Shown: in pieces, positions 35,274 through 47,804 of the stretch
Numbering within the stretch: the stretch's first letter is position 1
How the letters are laid out: each line of letters opens with the position of its first letter
Assembly (NCBI GenBank): GCA_033220425.1
Contig: CM065647.1
Location: 2,604,001-2,668,000 of the forward strand
Origin: Lepraria neglecta
Taxonomy: Eukaryota > Ascomycota > Lecanoromycetes > Lecanorales > Stereocaulaceae
Reading direction: 5' to 3'
Length of the DNA: 64,000 nucleotides
The notes under the pieces: generated by a model
What the model was told of the DNA's origin: nothing
Databases searched by the model: none
What the model saw: only the letters and a program-made list of their open reading frames with translations
Position numbers and translations under genes: made by a program

Positions 35274-35629
35274 GCCTAGCAGAATCACAGGTCAGCATAC
35301 AAGCATGGTAATCAATGAAATAGTTCAGCTTACCTGTGACGGACTTCCTGTCAAGATCAGTGACTCTAAGCTTTGTTGGAAAGGAGAGGAGCTTGAAGAT
35401 CAAGAAGCCTTCGGGCAAATTTCCGCGCTACTCAGCCCTATGGATCTTCATATCAGAGCTTCACTCAGCCTACCAATCTTCAACTTTCATCGCCGGCTTC
35501 GCAGTCACATTTTGAAGTTTTCGACTCTCATTAATACTCTTGATACTTGTTGTTAATCAGTGTCTTCCACTTGAGCTCCTAACGTGACTCAAAGCTCACG
35601 CATATAGGAAGTTCCTTCAACACCCCAGA
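35274..35629. promoter_or_regulatory. Divergent promoter with 5'-leader intron of bS21m
   Basis: 356 bp between the starts of bS21m and the RBM25-like gene. It contains the inferred leader intron 35276-35333 of bS21m. Confidence 0.5.
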
Positions 35630-38175
35630 ATGTATAATTACCAAGGTATTTAGCGGCGTGCCCTCGGATCCTCGGACACCTTTCGCTCTTTTTGCACCGG
35701 TAAATGCTGACAGCTCATATTAGGTGCTCCGCCTTATGGACGGCCTCCATCCTTCGGTGGCTTTCCAGGAAGCAATGCCGCTCCTGGGATGGGACCTCCG
35801 CCGGGAATGGGTAAGCTACCGTGTCAGCGATTCGAGAGCTCTGAGCTAACAATCTACAGCTGCTCCAGGCGTTGCCCCACCTCCAGGCATGCAGTCCAAC
35901 AATCAGCAGTCAGGCCGACCAGGCGGGTTTCCCGCAAATTTCCAACCTCCACCCAACATGCCACCAATTGATTTCGGCGCGTCCGTCATACGTCTCACTA
36001 CCGGATCTTCTAAACCATCGATATCACAAGGAGGTGACTCGGGACGACGAGAAGCAGAGCCCAGATCAGCTCGCCCAGGCTTAGGAGCAAATCAAGGAAT
36101 GGATGCACAGCGACAAGCTGTGCGTGAGAGCATGATGCAGCTGGTGCCGCCTACGAAGGAAGAAATAGTCCGAACCATATATGTTGGAGGCATCACGGAA
36201 GGCTCAGGAGGCGACGAAGGCATCGAACGAATTCTAAGATCTGCGGGCAATCTGAGGCGCTGGGTTAGAGCGATGGATGCAGAAAACAAGGCATGCAGAT
36301 TTGGCTTTGCAGAGTACGAAGATCCCGAAAGTCTTGCTACAGCCGTAGAGGTACTGAAAGTCGTCGAAGTACCCGTCAAGCCACAAGCTGTCAACGACAC
36401 GAAGAAGGAAGGGGACGACGAAGATGCCAAAGTGGAGAAGAGCAAACTACTCGTAAGTCAATATTGAGATCAGATTCAGCTGCGTCGAACTGATTAGTGC
36501 ATTTTAGATTATGATCGATGACTCTTCATACAATTATCTGGAGCAATGGGAAGCTTCTCGAGGGGATCAAGATCCAATACAAGCTCAGCTACGTCTAGAT
36601 GCTGCCAAGAGTGCTCTCGCTGGAGTACTTGCAGACCTTGCTAATCCTTCAGCACCTGTCCAGACGAATGACATGTCTACTGTGGATCGCGATGGTGACT
36701 ATTCGATGCAGAACGGAGACGAGAAGGCAGATGCGGAAATTATCACAATTCCACTTTCGATCGATGATGAGCTTTCGGACATACCTGCTGAGATGCGAGA
36801 AACAGTTGCGAAAGAAATCCAAGCCTTCCGAGATCGGAGCACTCGTCGCGACATGGAGCGACTTAGAAAGGAAGAAGAGCTGGAAGCAATGGAGCGAAGG
36901 CGGAACATGAGCCATTCCAGACCTAGCCGACTGGCCTCTCCACCGCTTTCCGCACCGAGTGGCCCAGCCGGAGGTGCAAATGGTATACCTGTAGGTCCCC
37001 GAGATCGAGGCGTCCCTAACGCTCCAGCTGGACCGAAAGGCTACACTGAGTCGCAAATGCCAAGAGATTACCAGAAAGGAGTCACATTCGTCAATGGGAG
37101 TGGTATCAATGGTGCAGGCGCCGCTGGCATGATTGATAGAGAAGATGAAGATAGCGATGCCAGTGACGAGGAGATCGAGCGAAGGAAGAGAGAAAGGAAG
37201 GAAGCAGAGCTTGAAAAGCTGTACCAAGATCAGAAGCGAAGATGGCTGAACCGCGAGAGAAGTCGGACAGCAGCCGTGGAGAGAGAGAAGGCAAGAGACA
37301 AAGAGGAGCAAGCGCAGAAAGAGGCCGAGAGGGAGGCTGTAGCTAAGAGACTACGAGAGTGGAACGACGACGCTGAAGCTAGTAGGAAGGCCGAGGAGTA
37401 TTACCTTGACCGGAGCATGTGGATCCGGAATCGTGCCACTTTCAGAAGTAGAGAAGCCAACATGGATGACATGGATCGGAACGCTGAGGACAAGGAGAAG
37501 GCCAGGGATGCACAACAGAAAGAGCAAGCGAGAGGCATGGCTGATGACTTCCTTAACCGGCAAGCCGCGGAACTCGATACCAAAGCCACCAGAGAACCCC
37601 AACGCTTCAAGCTCTCACTTGGTGCAGCAGCCCAGAAAGCACAAGCTGCCGCGACTGGCCGAAGAACTGTCGCTGAAGTCGAAGGCTTGCTGGAAGACGA
37701 GGAGGAAGCAGATAGCTCTGCAAAGAGGACGCTTATTCCTATCAAATTCGACAATGCAGCTGACGCTATGGGCTTGACGGAAGAGGAGAGAGCACAAGCC
37801 GCTAGACAGTTAGCCGCAGATATCCCATCGGATAAAGAAGGACTATGGAAGTGGCCTGTCAAATGGGAGTTTGTCGATGAGACTGTGCTCAGCGAGCAGC
37901 TCAAACCCTTTGTGGAAAAGAAGATCATGGAGTACCTTGGGGTCCAAGAGCAGATGCTGGTGGAAGTCGCAGAGGACCACATTCGGAAGAGGGGCGAGCC
38001 TCAGGCGCTGGTGGAGGAACTTGAAGGGGTAAGCCTTCCCAGAATCAGCTTGCAGTAGACATGCTAACATGATGGATTACAGGCACTGGATGAAGAAGCA
38101 GAGATTCTTGTCAAGAAGCTCTGGCGAATGATCATATTCTTTAGCGAGTCAGAAAAGCGAGGGCTTTCTGCGTAA
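35630..38175 (+). CDS. RBM25/Snu71-like pre-mRNA splicing factor (RRM and PWI domains), 769 aa
   Basis: Five exons: 35630-35645, 35724-35810, 35860-36452, 36508-38028, 38083-38175; all joins keep frame, the first exon being 16 nt (MYNYQ). Residues 1-60 are Pro/Gly/Met-rich. An RRM spans about 136-205 (VRTIYVGGITEG, ACRFGFAEYEDPESL). The centre is a long Arg/Glu/Lys charged helix (ERRKRERKEAELEKLYQDQK, REKARDKEEQAQKEAERE). The C-terminus is a PWI domain (WKWPVKWEFVDE, PFVEKKIMEYLG, LVEELEG then ALDEEAEILVKKLWRMIIFF). This layout is that of RBM25 and yeast Snu71, U1 snRNP-associated factors that affect 5' splice-site choice. It acts in the nucleus by family. Confidence 0.93.
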
Positions 38176-38645
38176 CAATCTATCTAATTGGATGTTGAAA
38201 CTATTATTGAGAGCACTTTGCATGCCCGAAATTACCTGTATTCTACTTGCTGGCTTCATTGGGACTTTTTCCACCATGATGCCCTTGAAAATACAGTCAC
38301 CGTGGCGTTGACTGCCAACAAAGATGCTATTGAGCTTCAGGTGGATTTAGGCATTGTTCTCAAGGCGCGGTCTAGAATCGCGCCTTCCGCTTTCCACGTT
38401 CTGCCGTCGAACAAAATAAACAAGCAAGAGTGAACAACAAAACGCCCATTTCTCTTCTTGAATTGGCCCTTTGTTCCAACTCAACACCAAAACTCTCATA
38501 GTACCCCAACACGAGAAATCACTCATTCAGGACTTCTCACATTCATTACTATCGCTACCGATTACATTCGTGACCCAGAACTCTATCATCCATCTCGTCG
38601 CACCCGTTCATCTCTCATTGACCACGTCGCAAGACATCGCTCATC
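38176..38645. other. Intergenic, no gene seen
   Basis: 3' flank of the splicing factor and promoter of the surface protein; a pyrimidine-rich leader precedes ATG 38646. Confidence 0.5.
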
Positions 38646-39534
38646 ATGCGTTTCTCAGCCATCGTCACCGCGTTCCTCGCTCCCATCTACGTCCAAGCAT
38701 TCGTTGCATTCACCAACAATGCATACACTGGTATCACTACTGGTACTCCTTTCATGCTCACATGGAGTGGTGACAACTCTGTACAGTCTCCTTCTTGATC
38801 CGGCGTATGACAGAGACACTGATGCTGACTCTCTATAGCCCGTCACCATCAGCCTCTTGAATGGGCCCAAGCAGATGCTTGTAAAGGTCAATACCGTCGC
38901 AAGTAAGTCTAGCAGTCTCCTAAACGCCATCTCTCGCACCGTCCAGAACCAGGCTAACACCTTCAAAGATGCTGTCAGCGGTTCCTCGTTCAAATGGACA
39001 CCACCCACATCCCTCACCGCAGGCACTTACGCCCTCTCGATCACTCAGTCAGGGTAACACTCCCTCCCAATCTTCTCTTCATTCGTGCTAACAAAGCCCC
39101 AAAATAGGACTACAAACTACTCCCCTCAATTCCCCGTCGCTAGCAACGGTGTCCCAGCCGCTGAATCGAAGGCTACGTCTGCACCAGCAACGTCCAAGAA
39201 TACGTCCCCAAATCTGTCTCCGGTTACGTCTCCAGCATCTTACCCAGCGGCGACTCCTCCCCCAGCTGTCAGACCACCCAGTGCCCCCAATCTGACAGTC
39301 GTCATGGACAACAAGCCCGTATACTCTGCCCCTGATAACGGTAGCAGTACTGCTGTCCCTGCTGGAACGGCTAGTGGGATCAACGCTGCCTTGCCGTCTG
39401 GTACGGGGATGGGTGGTAGCACCAGTACTCTTCTGCCGTTCAAAGGTGGAGCTGAGAAGATTGGACAAGTAGGATGGGGATGGTCTTTGGCTGCGGTTGT
39501 CGTAGGTGCAAATGTGATGAGGTTCGCATTCTAG
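38646..39534 (+). CDS. GPI-type Ser/Thr-rich cell-surface protein with Kre9/Knh1-like N-terminal domain, 236 aa
   Basis: Four exons: 38646-38780, 38839-38902, 38969-39053, 39108-39534. The joins give WSGDNSPVTISLLNG, KVNTVANAVSGSSFKW and SITQSGTTNYSPQF. The signal peptide is MRFSAIVTAFLAPIYVQA. Residues 19-115 form the Ig-like domain common in fungal Kre9/Knh1-type wall proteins: FTNNAYTGITTGTPFMLTW, LLNGP, FKWTPPTSLTAGTYALSI, FPV. A Ser/Thr/Pro-rich stalk (SPVTSPASYPAATPPPAV) follows, then a short hydrophobic end (GWGWSLAAVVVGANVMRF) that suits GPI-anchor addition. Probably anchored at the plasma membrane or wall; enzymatic activity is not expected. Small introns with good branch sites (GTGCTAAC) support the model. 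Confidence 0.88.
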
Positions 39535-40094
39535 GTGCTTGGATGCTGGTCATGAGGCTTGAGAATGGGTAGGGCTAGAATGGATGAACCGTTTTGAGTG
39601 GTACCGAGTCGGACTAGATCCTACTCGATGTGCGCTCAGAGCTTTGATTGTCAGCGGTATAAGATAGATTTCTTTGCTTTGCTTTCGTCTCGGAGTTATG
39701 CATAACAGCACATCGTTGCTTTAGTAAGATTACCAATCGAAACATAACAATCTTCGTCTTTCGAGCATGCTTCTTTTATTCGTGATTCTAGCTTCTAGAA
39801 ACGCAGTGAGCCATAGCATCTGTTTCTATCGTTTTCCCATCCCCCTTTCATCAAACATGCCAACCCAACCATATCATAACTCATTCACGACGTCCAGCAT
39901 CGTCGCCTAGTTCTAAATCCCCTTGGCATAACGGCCCATCGTTGCTTTGTTACCAACCCCACGGTCCCAGTCTGGGTCTTTTAAACATTACTCGTTCATC
40001 ATGCATGATTCTAGTTTCTAAGATGTAGTGAGCCATACCGTCTATCTTTATCATTCCCCTAATTCCCAGTCCCCCAACCCAAACCCAGACCTCA
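39535..40094. other. Intergenic between convergent genes, holding a tandem duplication
   Basis: The stretch between the surface-protein gene and the HD-domain gene is largely made of two copies of one ~210-bp unit (next entries). Confidence 0.6.
39701..39910. repeat. Duplicated 3' end of the HD-domain gene, outer copy
   Basis: It matches 39927-40130: CATAACAGCACATCGTTGCT versus CATAACGGCCCATCGTTGCT, then GATTCTAG(C/T)TTCTA, GTGAGCCATA and AACTCATTCAC. On the minus strand its end reads ATMLDVVNEL-stop, a copy of the HD gene's last codons ATMLGVVNEL-stop. Confidence 0.7.
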
Positions 40095-40130
40095 TCACAA
40101 CTCATTCACAACCCCCAACATCGTCGCCTC
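39927..40130. repeat. Duplicated 3' end of the HD-domain gene, inner copy
   Basis: Contains the real last 12 codons and the 3' flank of the HD-domain gene. The spacing between copies is about 225 bp and they have diverged by roughly a quarter. Confidence 0.7.
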
Positions 40131-40943
40131 CTCTCCTCTCCCCTTCCAAAATTCCTCCCTCTCCTTCAACACCTCCCTCGCCCACTCCCTAACCTCCACC
40201 CCCTGAATCTTCCTCGCCACATGCGCAAACTCCCCCAAATCCAACTTTCCCCCCTCCTGTCCTCGCCGCTCATACTCCACCATCTGCAACAACAACTCAA
40301 TCTTGTCCACATCATGAACAAACACACTCTCCCTCGTCTTCCCCTCCTCATACTCCTCCCACACCTCCCGAATCTCCACCCCTTGCTTCCCCCCTCCCCA
40401 TACCCCCAACAACTCCCTACTCAAATACTCTATCGTCTCCGCCTCGCGCCTAGATTTCTCCTCTTTCGTGACGCCGTCAATGGGGGTTATGTCCCCGACT
40501 AATGCTTCCGCCATGTCGTGGATTAAAGCCATTTTCGTACAGTGTGGGATGTTGAGTTTGCTGGAGAGGGAGGGGGGCGCGAGCATCGTTATGATGGACA
40601 TCCGATACATGTGGTCGGAGATCGATTCGCCGGAGGCGATGCCGAAGCGGCGCCAGCCTTCTCGTTTGGTGGTTTTAAGACGCTCGAGGAGGTGGAGGAA
40701 GGGTATGGGGGTGGTGGGGGCGGTCGGGGGTGTGATGGGGAGAGTGGAGAGGACTGTGGGTTGTTAGCTTTGGTTTTGGTGAAGGCGTATGGAGTTGGAA
40801 GAGTGCTGTATACCTGATTGAACGGACCATGGTTCGGTGAGGGCTGCCTCTGTAGGTGGAGCGCTGTATACTGCGTCTAGCTTGGGCTCGGCGGTACCAT
40901 TTGCGGTGGCTCCGGTATCTGTGAGAGGTAATGGGGCGGACAT
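40095..40943 (-). CDS. HD-domain 5'-deoxynucleotidase (HDDC2/YGL101W-like), 262 aa
   Basis: Two exons: 40943-40814 and 40753-40095 (intron GTATAC...CACAG). After a short low-complexity start (MSAPLPLTDTGATANG) the protein reads FLHLLERLKTTKREGWRRF, SGESISDHMYRMSIIT, HCTKMALIHDMAEALVGDIT and EAETIEYLSREL. The metal-binding pattern H...HD...ED of the HD superfamily is present in DHMYRM, ALIHDMAEA and the later VHDVDKIELLLQ. Members dephosphorylate deoxyribonucleoside 5'-monophosphates in the cytosol or nucleus and so help balance nucleotide pools. Length fits the eukaryotic family (about 200-240 aa) plus the N-terminal tail. A second copy of its 3' end lies just downstream. Confidence 0.9.
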
Positions 40944-41406
40944 GACGGCTTCAGTAATGCTGAGAGAGCTGGAGGGGTTTATGTGGGGGACAAGAGAGCT
41001 GGATATTGAGCTGCAATGCAGGAGCAGGTAGGAATGTAAGGAATGAAAGTGGAGAGGGGAGGAGCTCTCATATAAGTATGATCAAGGGACAGTAAGACAA
41101 GACATTTAATTCAATGACGCTTTCATGCAGCATCCGCTCCGCGGTGTTTGCTTCACAACGGTGCTAGAGAACAAAGTACAGAACCAGTCAGCAGCCGGGG
41201 AGCTTATCTTGCTTTAGGCGGCGGTAGGTCCCCACGGGGCTCAAAAGCTTGGGGGCGATTTGCCTCACTCTAGGCTGCTTTGGGGGATCTTCAGGAACGG
41301 GTTCCAGGCGTCTGTTTATGTCCACAATACCTCACTCTCCAACCATAGGATTCCCTTTCTTTTACTCTGACTTGTTGTGCGATGTCTCACATTCCGTATC
41401 GCCAGT
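40944..41406. other. Divergent intergenic region, no gene seen
   Basis: 463 bp between the starts of the HD-domain gene and the HAUS6-like gene; no frame is supported. Confidence 0.5.
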
Positions 41407-43688
41407 ATGAACAAACCACAACCACCTACAGTGTCAACGCACACGACCTCAAGCATCTCAATCCTCCTCACCAACCTCCATCTTCTTGACCTGGATCGAT
41501 CCGAAGACTGGCCGGCAATCTCTGCCCCAACCTTCACCAGCAAGAACACGCTACAGAATGAAAAGAACCGGATCCACTGCGTCGAATGGGCCTTCTACCG
41601 CTTGTTCAAGCTATGGGACCCGGTGGAGACCAAAGACGTGAAGTCAATCCAGTCAATTCGATGTGGACCCTCTCGCTGACGGTTGGATAACAGAAGCTCC
41701 AACCTTTCTTCCCACCGCTCGAACCACTACAGTCTCTTAACCTACGCGCCGCCTTGTTCAGATGCATCAATGACCTCAAAACGAATGGAGATCTGGGGAA
41801 AGAGGTGATAATCAGGAAAACTATGTTTGATGACTGCAAAGGCGAGAAGCTCCAGCAATTGCTGGCCTCGTTTTCGACAGTTGTATTGCGGAAGGTCCTA
41901 GCTGCTGGGCAGACTGGGAAAAAGAGCATTGCTGGACAGCTTGCAATTGCTAAGAGGGTCATGTCTGGAGAGCACGAATCTTTTTTACCTCTAGCGGTAG
42001 CTCATCGAGCTTCCTTGACAACGCTGCTGCGGCGGAAAAAGGAGCTGAGGACGAGGTATCAGAGTTTTGGCCGTACCTTAGACGCGAAAGAGCGGGAACT
42101 CGATCAGAGATTTGAGGGTGTAGTGAAAACACAGAGTCTCTTGGATGAAGATGCCATACCGGACCATACGGTGTCACGTCTTTCCGCTCTGTTTGAGAAG
42201 CACTGGCAGGGCGACTCTAGATTGGTGAATATCGTTGGACAGGGTGAAGAGCTTGGATTAGGAGACTCTCTACTGGATCGGCATTTCCAAGACGTATGGC
42301 CTGAGATCTCTGAAGGAACATTCGATGGGAAGATCGGAACTACCCAGCAGGGGCTTCTCCAAGACTTAGAGAAGCGGGTGGCAGAGCAGGAGGCAAAATT
42401 GAAGCAATGGAAGGACTTCCAGGCAGCAATGAAAAATGATACCAAGCCGCGGATATCGCCAAAGAAGCAGGACTTAGCGTTGACACGAACCACGAGCAAT
42501 GATGAAGAAAGGCAAAAGCGTAGAGAAAGAGATTTGGTGTTTAGTCCGAGAAAGAGTCCTAGAAAAAGCGGCTGGGAGCTTGAGGGTCTCGAGGTTGAAT
42601 CATCTCCAACACCTTCCATGCCAAAGCTGGCCAAAGCCAACGGAAAGTTCTCGAGAGCCGTATTAAAGCAGCTCAATGCTGCTAAAGATGTACAAGTGGA
42701 AGACGAGGCTTCTAGGAGCCAAAAGCGAAGATCAAAGGATCTTCTCTCTCCTGTTTCGGCTAGCCAAGACGACACTGACGATTCTGGCTTTTCCGAAGTC
42801 TCCGGTGGCCAATTGCATGAAATGGCATCACCGAATAATGCCATACGATTGAAAAACATGGACACATTGTCTAACTCTAGCCTGAAGGACAATTGTACGG
42901 GCCACGAGGATGAAAAGGCTGGTGTAAACGACCATGGACATGGGCTTGCCAGTCCTTCAGCGTCTGCTACTGAATCCGCAATTCCTTCGACAAAGGCAGA
43001 GTGGTCCAGAAGACCAAATGGCAACAACTCAGTACAACAGCTTCCCACAGAGCACGGCCCGGAGGACAATCACGACGACTCAAAGGAGCCAGGCGAAGAG
43101 GATCTGCTAGCAGAACAGATCGTCTCAATGACCATCAACGCCGCTCCAACACCAAAGAAACACAAGCTCACCTTAGAAGAACGAACTCGACAATCAATAG
43201 CCCTCGCCAGTCCGAGCAAATTCCAGGGCCTGACATCCGACAAACCGCCACCAGTACCTCTACTTCCCTTTCCCACCAACGAAGACCCTTCACACGCCCA
43301 AGCCAGTGGCACAAGTACCCTCCTCGAACGAACGAGACAATCAATCTCGCTCCTCCCTCCAAAGCCAAAAACATCGCGTAAATCCATGCACGAGCGCCGA
43401 ACCTCGAAAATATACCCAAAGAATCAATTCGAGACACCGCGAAAACAGCTATCCAGTGTGAAAGAGTCGACCCCGCCAGATCAATTATTCGGCCCAGGTG
43501 CAGGCTATGATAGCGTTTTCAAGAGCAGGCCCAAGATCGCTTTTAGTCCGACTCCTTCGCCCGTGCCGGGTGATGGGTGGGAGATAGGTGATGATGGTGA
43601 TGCAGGGGATGACGATGGCATAGAAGGGGGAGTTGGGAAAGGGCGGTGGGAGGAGTCGCCTTCAACCAGAGTCGCAGGCAAAGTATGA
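41407..43688 (+). CDS. HAUS augmin-like complex subunit 6, 741 aa
   Basis: Two exons, 41407-41637 and 41694-43688; intron GTGAAG...CTGAC...ACAG. The join reads LWDPVETKDKLQPFFPPLEP. Residues 10-250 match the N-terminal domain of HAUS6: LLTNLHLLDLDRSEDWPAIS, VEWAFYRLFKLWDP, SLNLRAALFRCINDL, MFDDCKGEKLQQLLASFSTV and VLRKVLA. A coiled-coil stretch follows (LEKRVAEQEAKLKQWKDF), then a long disordered tail with repeated Ser-Pro sites and the twice-used block LEERTRQSI / LLERTRQSI. Augmin recruits gamma-tubulin to existing microtubules in the spindle; filamentous fungi keep the complex although budding yeast lacks it. A large antisense frame within the tail is a shadow. Confidence 0.85.
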
Positions 43689-44544
43689 ATTTTTTCCTGA
43701 CATTATGGTGCTGCGAATATAATATTTGCACTGAGTTGGAAGCGATTGAGGTATTTTGGCAGGTAGACGTAGTTCTGTAAGTATATGAATATGAAAGTCA
43801 ATATCAAAACACTGCCTCTCGCGGAATCTACCCCTGAACGAGCTAGCCAATAACCAGTGATTTCACTTTGAGTGGAGAAAGATGTGCTGACACTGACTGA
43901 TCGCCAGCCCTGTTAAGGCGTTGTCTTCGGATGCGCAGTGAGATTCCAAAGCCCGTGCTAGAGTGAATGTGTCACTGAGAGTAATGATAGGGTTCAAATC
44001 CTGCGTACGGTCAATTCTACACCGATGAAAGAGTAGAGTATAGAGTTAACAGCTGTACAGAGGTGTCGGTGTCTCGGATTTTTTTTGTTTGTTTTTGCTG
44101 CTGAATGAATGGACGCGTCCTCGACCGTATGAAGGTGCTTGTGAGCCTTACAACTGGGGTCTTGGGCGTTCTTGCACATTGTTTATGGGATACCGCATTC
44201 ATTCCATTCCGCCTCAACACACGTTCCTCAACTCGTTCTTATCCTCCTGCTCGCTGTGTCTAGAAACTGGCCTGAGACTTGCCACCGTGCTTGATTGAGA
44301 CAATGAGATCGCGTGTAAGAGGTGTCAGGAATCGTTGGAGGTATCTCACGAAATATGAGCACGTTGCTGAGAATGAGCACTCTATCTATGTTACTTCTAG
44401 GGGTATCTTCAATCTCACACTTCGAACAGGCTATCGTACAAATCAGACGATATGACAACGAACCCTCCATATTCCTTGAGGCTCTTCCACTGCACGAGAT
44501 CCCTTTCTAGAGAAGCCTTGTAGAGAAGAATGGCGTTCAGATCA
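43689..44544. other. Intergenic between convergent genes, no gene seen
   Basis: 3' flanks of HAUS6 and RecQ. Only 60-85-codon frames. Confidence 0.5.
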
Positions 44545-47235
44545 CTACTTGCACTCTTTGCTGAACCTCTTCACAAGTTCCTACGTTTATTGGGTGATCA
44601 ACTCTCCAATACAGATATTCACCTTGGGAATGAACACGTACCTCGAAATCACATTTGTCCATGCTGCCATACACCGCGTTCTTGCTCAACTTCTCACTGG
44701 TCACCCTCGGACTCGATATACCAAACGCCACCCTTGCTAGAAATCGGGCATCATCGCGAACTTTCGTGGCTGACAATATTGCTTTGATTTTGGCCTCGTC
44801 GACGGGTTCCTTCTGCTGCCTTTTATCCCCACCAATGAACTCGACCGGTGTCTTAGTAATACAGAAGCTGCAATTTTCACAGCCATTCTCTGATATCGAT
44901 GCTTCGTCCCCAAAGTGTCTTGCGAGCTCCCGGGCCAGGCACCCTTTCGATGTGATGAGGTCAATGACAGCATGAATTCTTTCCATATCGCTTTTCTCTC
45001 TGGCCTCAATCTGGGCATATATGGCGATAATAATCGCGTTCTTAGCAGCGTCACCTTGGGGGAAATCTTTGAGTATGCGAAAACGATTGACGATGCCGCT
45101 CGGTCGAAGCTCGATAGCACCGTTGTCGTTCCACTCCTGCAGCCTTCGCACCGCGTCTGCCCGCTGGACGCCACCAAGTTGTGCAGCTGCATCGATATCA
45201 ATTTGAGTCCACGTCTTTGCCTTCCTGCTGAGTTTTTTGAGTGCCAGAGTAATGCTGGACCCGTCCATAGTGCGTTGCTCAAAGGATGCTGATTCGGTGT
45301 ACTTGTACTCAGAGTATTTGGGTGTGATTGCTCGGATCAATTCGAAGCGGAGCTCCAGCTGGGCATTCAGTAAATCTAGGGCGTTTCTCTTGGCCGTGTG
45401 AGCGCTGAAGTACGGTCCATGGTCATGGAAATTTGAAGACTTACGCGAATATCCCACTCTCGACTTTCGTCATTCAAATTGCGTTCGATCACTTCCCCCG
45501 TCTTTGAGTATCTGTGTAGCTCCAACATCTCACCCACCAAACCCTTGACGCTCCTCAAGCTGGGCACATCGGCCCTGGACCATTCTTCCATGAGTCCTAT
45601 GTCTTCAGCGCACAAGTAGATCAAGCATGTGCTTGGCAGGCCATCACGTCCAGCGCGACCGATTCCTTGGCTATACCCTTCAAGGCTCTTTGGCACAGCA
45701 TAGTGGACGATGTTGCGAATGTTTGATTTGTCGATGCCCATGCCAAAAGCTATTGTGGCCACGATCTGAGAGTCGAGTCTTAGCATCATCGGTCTGGAGC
45801 GGGGTTGTCTCTGGAATGCTTACGACAATCTTGTCCGATGCCATAAACTTGTCTTGCACTGTAGTTCTGGCATCACTGGACATTCCAGCGTGGTAATTGT
45901 AGGCGTTGAGCCCGTCATTCTTGAGCCTTGTACACAAGAGCTCTGTTTGGTCATGCGTTTGCAAATACACTATAGATGGGCCCGGGTTCTTCTTGAGGAA
46001 TGACTTCAAGTCGGCTTCTTTTGCTGTCCCTGTTTTGAAGGACTTTGCTTGTAGACTCAGGTTTGAACGATACGTTGTAGTTCGAAAGACTCCCTGCTTA
46101 TCGATGTCGAACGCAGCACATATGTCGTCGGCGACCTTCGGAGTTGCCTGTATAGCATCAACGTCGACAAGTAGAAATGGTCTCCTAGGACCCGACACAT
46201 ACCGTAGCTGTCAGGCAAAGAACCCGTTCCGCTTGGACCTCTTTGGCGAACCTCGCGACTAAAGCGTTTCTCAGTCAGGCGAATACTCAAATAGGGGAAT
46301 AGCCATTAATGATGAACCTTTCAGGTAGTCCGGCCGAAAAGCATGTCCCCACTCCGAGATGCAATGAGCTTCATCTATGGCAATGAGGCGGACTTTTGTG
46401 GCGTTGATCATCGCAATAAAACCTTCGTTGTTAAGGCGTTCAGGTGCTACGTAACTATGAGCCCCGTCAGATTTGAAGACTGATAGCCACTCTTTCTTCG
46501 AAGCTTAATCTAAGATTACATGGACAGTAGTCACATCTTGTAGTGTCGATCAGGAGGAAACTCGCTTTGACAAAAGGAAATACCAAAGACAAGCAGAGCA
46601 CGATGACATTGTTAGGGAAATTTGATACTCACAGTAGCTTCAATTCGCCCCTTCGTAGCTTATCGCAGGTATCAAGCCAAGAATCTCGGGTTTGTGATGA
46701 GTCCATTGCCGCCGCAGCCACTCCACGCTTCGTCAAAGCATCCACTTGATCCTGACAACACATATGAGCTTGTGTCATCCAAAAAGCTAATGATCGTAAC
46801 TACCTTCATAAGGGCGATCAAAGGGCTGACGACAAGAGTAATACCTTTGCCTGGCGTGCGTCCACAGAGCTCATCGTAATCGTCAAAGGCCAGAGCAGGA
46901 ATTTGGTAGACAAGACTCTTGCCACCTCCAGTTGGGAAGACAACGGCTGCACTGCCACCGGTAATCAATCGTACAATTGCTGCCTCCTGCTTAAGTCTGA
47001 ATTTTCGAAAGCCCCAAGCCTTTTGGAGAATACTCTCGGCCAAGGAGACTGCTTCGGAATCTTCAGCTGCCTTTAGCTTCTTTGTGGTAGACTCATCACC
47101 GAAATCCGCGGGAGTCGTCCGTTTTATATTCGAGTTGGTCAGCAGAGGAGCACTTGACTCAGCGAGCATCAGATCTTCATCTTCGATGTCACCGAACTCG
47201 TCCGAGTCTTCTTCGTTTTCGAGGTGTGGCACCAT
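44545..47235 (-). CDS. RecQ-family ATP-dependent DNA helicase, 723 aa
   Basis: Eight exons, minus strand: 47235-46804, 46751-46633, 46454-46318, 46258-46203, 46147-45824, 45765-45445, 45388-44642, 44580-44545. Every join keeps frame. Motifs in order: Walker [19 protein letters not shown] (Lys near residue 106), [29 protein letters not shown] box [54 protein letters not shown], and motif [12 protein letters not shown] winged-helix-like region and a Cys-containing segment (NGCENCSFC) lie in the C-terminal third. One donor is unusual (GTTCAT at 46317). The size resembles the short RecQ class rather than BLM/Sgs1. It unwinds DNA 3' to 5' in replication repair by family knowledge. Confidence 0.93.
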
Positions 47236-47549
47236 ATCTACTACTAGTGGATTTGGCAGAGTCCAAAACAAAACAAAGATAGAGCCTTTTCTCGACAGTT
47301 CTACAAAACCTCAATGCCGTTGATCGATCAAGCTTGAAGCAGAGGGCAGCTTTGGAAGCATTGGAGCCATTACTGAAGACTTCCTGTGACCAATGGCTCA
47401 AGTTTATCAATCTTCGCCTACGTCAATGGACATCAGAAGTGAGACGGGCCTGAGATGTATCATGCTTTGAAGAACAGTGTGAGGTTCGAGTTGAATCTAT
47501 TTAAGAGAGGTGAGAGACGCGAGAACGCGTAAATTCCGCGTTTTTTAGT
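47236..47549. other. RecQ 5' flank up to the mobile element
   Basis: Nothing coding seen. The boundary of the mobile island lies near 47540-47550. Confidence 0.5.
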
Positions 47550-47804
47550 ATATGCAAGATTCATAGGAATGCTTGGCGCTGCTCCCTATTCTCTCCCCCT
47601 CCTAAGGAATATTTTAAAGCAAGATAATACTGAACTCTACTTAAAAATAATTACAGAGCTAGCTCTCGCAATTATAGTTCTGCTCGAATAACTAGATTTT
47701 ATTAACTATACCAGAAGTTATCATTAAAAGATTAAATATAAAGGTTTTACTTCGGAAAATCTTAGAGAAATCTCCCGTACTGTTGACCGTACATACAAAA
47801 AGTC
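47550..47804 (+). repeat. Left long inverted end
   Basis: Matches the reverse complement of 54009-54258 with small indels; AT-rich between three perfect blocks. Confidence 0.8.

Noticed and set aside
42104-43069. 321-codon minus frame within the HAUS6 gene
   Set aside because: Shadow of the low-complexity plus-strand coding tail; Ser/Cys-rich with no motif.
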